Shown here piece by piece: positions 62,505 through 64,000 of a stretch of 64,000 bases of DNA (position 1 is the first letter of the stretch; each line of letters begins with the position of its first letter). Where the stretch lies: positions 1 to 64,000 of the forward strand of contig NZ_CP027773.1 in the NCBI RefSeq assembly GCF_003019815.1, written 5' to 3'. Source of the DNA: Variovorax sp. PMC12. GTDB taxonomy: Bacteria; Pseudomonadota; Gammaproteobacteria; Burkholderiales; Burkholderiaceae_C. Under the pieces are notes generated by a model. It was not told the origin of the DNA. It searched no databases and was given only the letters and a program-made list of their open reading frames with translations. Both the position numbers and the translations under genes were made by a program.

Positions 62505-63872
62505 TTGGACACTGCCCTTATCCTGATCGGACTGGCCGTACTCGCGGCCGTCCAGCTCGTGCTGCTGATCTGGCTGCTGGCCCGCCGGCAGCCCCCGGCC
62601 GACCACGGCGACCTGCTGCGCGTGCTTGCCAACATCGGCTCGGCCAACGAGCGCACCGAACGCGAACTGCGCCGGGAAATCGCCGACAGCTCGCGCGGTG
62701 CCCGCCAGGAAACCACGCAGGCCTTTGCCACCTTCCAGCGCGCTCTGGTGCAGCAGGGCGCCGAAGCCACACGCACCCAGAACGCGCAGCTCGATGCCTT
62801 CTCGCTGCAGCTCGCGTCGCTGCAGAAGACGCTGGCCGACACGCTCAATACGCAACTGCAGGGCCTGAGCGAATCGAACGCACGCCGTCTTTCGGAGGTG
62901 CGCGCGACCATGGAGTCCCAGCTCGCGCAGCTGCAGCAGACCAATGCCGCCAAGCTCGACGAGATGCGCAAGACCGTCGACGAGAAGCTGCAGAGCACGC
63001 TCGAAACCCGCCTGGGCGAAAGCTTCAAGCAGGTGGCCGACCGGCTCGAGCAGGTGCACAAGGGGCTCGGCGAAATGCAGACGCTGGCCGTCGGTGTCGG
63101 CAGCCTGCAGCGCGTGCTGACCAACGTGAAGACGCGCGGCGTGTTCGGCGAGGTGCAGCTCGAGGCCTTGCTCGAGCAGGTGCTCACGCCCGACCAGTTC
63201 GCCAAGCAGATCGAGACCAAGCCGCGCAGCGGGCAGCGCGTCGACTTTGCGATCCGCTTTCCGGGGCGTGGCGAGGAGGGCGCGCCCGTGTGGCTGCCGA
63301 TCGACGCCAAGTTCCCGCGCGACGACTACGAGCGCCTGATCGACGCGCACGAGCGTGCCGACGCGCCCGGCGCGGAGCTGGCCGCCAAGGCGCTGGAGGC
63401 GCGCATCCGTACCGAGGCCAAGTCGATCGCCGACAACTACCTCGCCGCGCCGCACACCACCGACTTCGCCATCCTCTTCCTGCCGGTCGAGAGCCTCTAC
63501 GCCGAGGTGCTGCGCCGCCCCGGACTGATGGACGCCATCCAGCGCCAGCACCGGGTGACGCTGGCCGGCCCGACCACCTTGCTCGCCATGCTCAACAGCC
63601 TGCACATGGGCTTTCGCACGCTCGCGCTGGAGCAGCAGGCCTCCGAGGTCTGGAAGGTGCTGGGCGCGGTCAAGACCGAATTCGAGCGCTACGGCGACTG
63701 GGTCGCGCGCATCAAGGAACAGGTGGCCAAGGCGTCGGACACGCTCGACAAGGCCGACACGCGCGCCAAGCAGATGCGCCTGGCATTGCGCAAGGTCGAG
63801 GCCCTGCCCGAGGCGCAGTCGCAGGCGCTGCTGCCGCCCACCGCCGACAGCGAGGGCGACGACACCCCGTGA
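62505..63872 (+). CDS. rmuC: DNA recombination protein RmuC
   Basis: A 455-residue RmuC protein. An N-terminal membrane helix (about 3-25) is followed by a long coiled coil (about 45-195) and the nuclease-like domain with G-V-F-G-E-V-Q-L near residue 208 and L-P-I-D-A-K-F-P near residue 265. RmuC limits inversions at short inverted repeats. Translation appears to start at TTG (62505); no ATG precedes the membrane helix, and the ribosome site is weak (GAGGCGA). The stop overlaps the next start. Confidence 0.93.
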   Translation: MDTALILIGLAVLAAVQLVLLIWLLARRQPPADHGDLLRVLANIGSANERTERELRREIADSSRGARQETTQAFATFQRALVQQGAEATRTQNAQLDAFSLQLASLQKTLADTLNTQLQGLSESNARRLSEVRATMESQLAQLQQTNAAKLDEMRKTVDEKLQSTLETRLGESFKQVADRLEQVHKGLGEMQTLAVGVGSLQRVLTNVKTRGVFGEVQLEALLEQVLTPDQFAKQIETKPRSGQRVDFAIRFPGRGEEGAPVWLPIDAKFPRDDYERLIDAHERADAPGAELAAKALEARIRTEAKSIADNYLAAPHTTDFAILFLPVESLYAEVLRRPGLMDAIQRQHRVTLAGPTTLLAMLNSLHMGFRTLALEQQASEVWKVLGAVKTEFERYGDWVARIKEQVAKASDTLDKADTRAKQMRLALRKVEALPEAQSQALLPPTADSEGDDTP

Positions 63873-64000
63873 AAGGCTCCGAGCTTCTGCGCGTCATCGG
63901 CGCCCAGGTCTGCCTGCACGCCACCATGGCCGGCATGCGCCTCGCCACACCGCTGCTGGCGCTGCAGCAGGGCTACAGCGCGGCGGCGGTCGGCGTGCTG
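63869..64000 (+). CDS. MFS transporter, N-terminal fragment cut by window end
   Basis: The first 44 codons are visible, from a GTG that overlaps the rmuC stop (GTGA). The peptide V-K-G-S-E-L-L-R-V-I-G-A-Q then H-A-T-M-A-G-M-R-L-A-T-P-L-L-A-L-Q-Q-G-Y-S resembles the first helix and loop of major facilitator transporters. The rest lies outside the window, so the substrate cannot be inferred. Confidence 0.65.
   Translation, partial: MKGSELLRVIGAQVCLHATMAGMRLATPLLALQQGYSAAAVGVL

Overview
The window reads as chromosomal DNA of a high-GC betaproteobacterium of the Comamonadaceae, most like Variovorax. This is inferred from the proteins alone: many Bug-family (TctC-like) solute receptors, a long basic N-terminus on RpoD, a phasin, a VanAB-type demethylase and a grpE-dnaK-dnaJ order typical of Burkholderiales. 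No rRNA, tRNA, CRISPR, integrase or transposase was seen. About 60 genes fill nearly all of it.

Layout. 1-8.6 kb: prkA behind a long AT-rich leader with a sigma54-like promoter, then grpE-dnaK-dnaJ behind a clear sigma32 promoter (dnaJ carries a one-base frameshift in its zinc-finger region), an FKBP isomerase, an HxlR-like regulator and psd. 8.7-23.8 kb: a two-armed sugar-acid regulon. The minus-strand arm holds uronate dehydrogenase, an SMP-30 lactonase, a TRAP transporter, galactarate dehydratase, an SDR and two Bug receptors. The plus-strand arm holds a FadR-type GntR regulator, a third Bug receptor, 5-dehydro-4-deoxyglucarate dehydratase, glucarate dehydratase and a semialdehyde dehydrogenase. 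Together they make a complete oxidative route from hexuronates and aldarates to 2-oxoglutarate. Two copies of a GTTGT/ACAAC palindrome flank the regulator gene.

23.8-31.6 kb: a short island with two opposed copies of a hairpin repeat around a small unknown gene, then a receptor-permease fusion of the osmolyte ABC type, a ROK kinase, a secreted putative zinc metalloprotease, a cardiolipin-synthase-like protein and a glutathione transferase. 31.6-40.7 kb: a core-MetE-like methyltransferase divergent from a VanA-like Rieske oxygenase, a GntR regulator and a VanB-like reductase, with two TGTATACA operators between the divergent genes, then a complete branched-chain-amino-acid-type ABC transporter. 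This looks like uptake and demethylation of a methylated aromatic compound. 40.7-49.2 kb: a DsbA-like protein with a degenerate metallo-beta-lactamase-fold protein, a LysR regulator divergent from an HMG-CoA-lyase-like gene, a CoA-transferase and a fourth Bug receptor, then an HPP/CBS protein and a Bcr/CflA efflux pump.

49.2-64 kb: housekeeping genes rpoD and dnaG, a BrkB membrane protein, an SDR, a phasin with PhaR-like operator sites, a histone-deacetylase-fold protein overlapping a thioesterase, two small stress-type proteins, pncB, an ion antiporter, a D-glycerate-type dehydrogenase, rmuC and the start of an MFS transporter.

The least explained signal is a set of hairpin repeats that sit just after stop codons. 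Three families were found: A with three copies, B with two, C with two. Every copy has the same orientation relative to the gene it follows, and the stems of A and B show compensating base changes. I do not recognise a named family for them.
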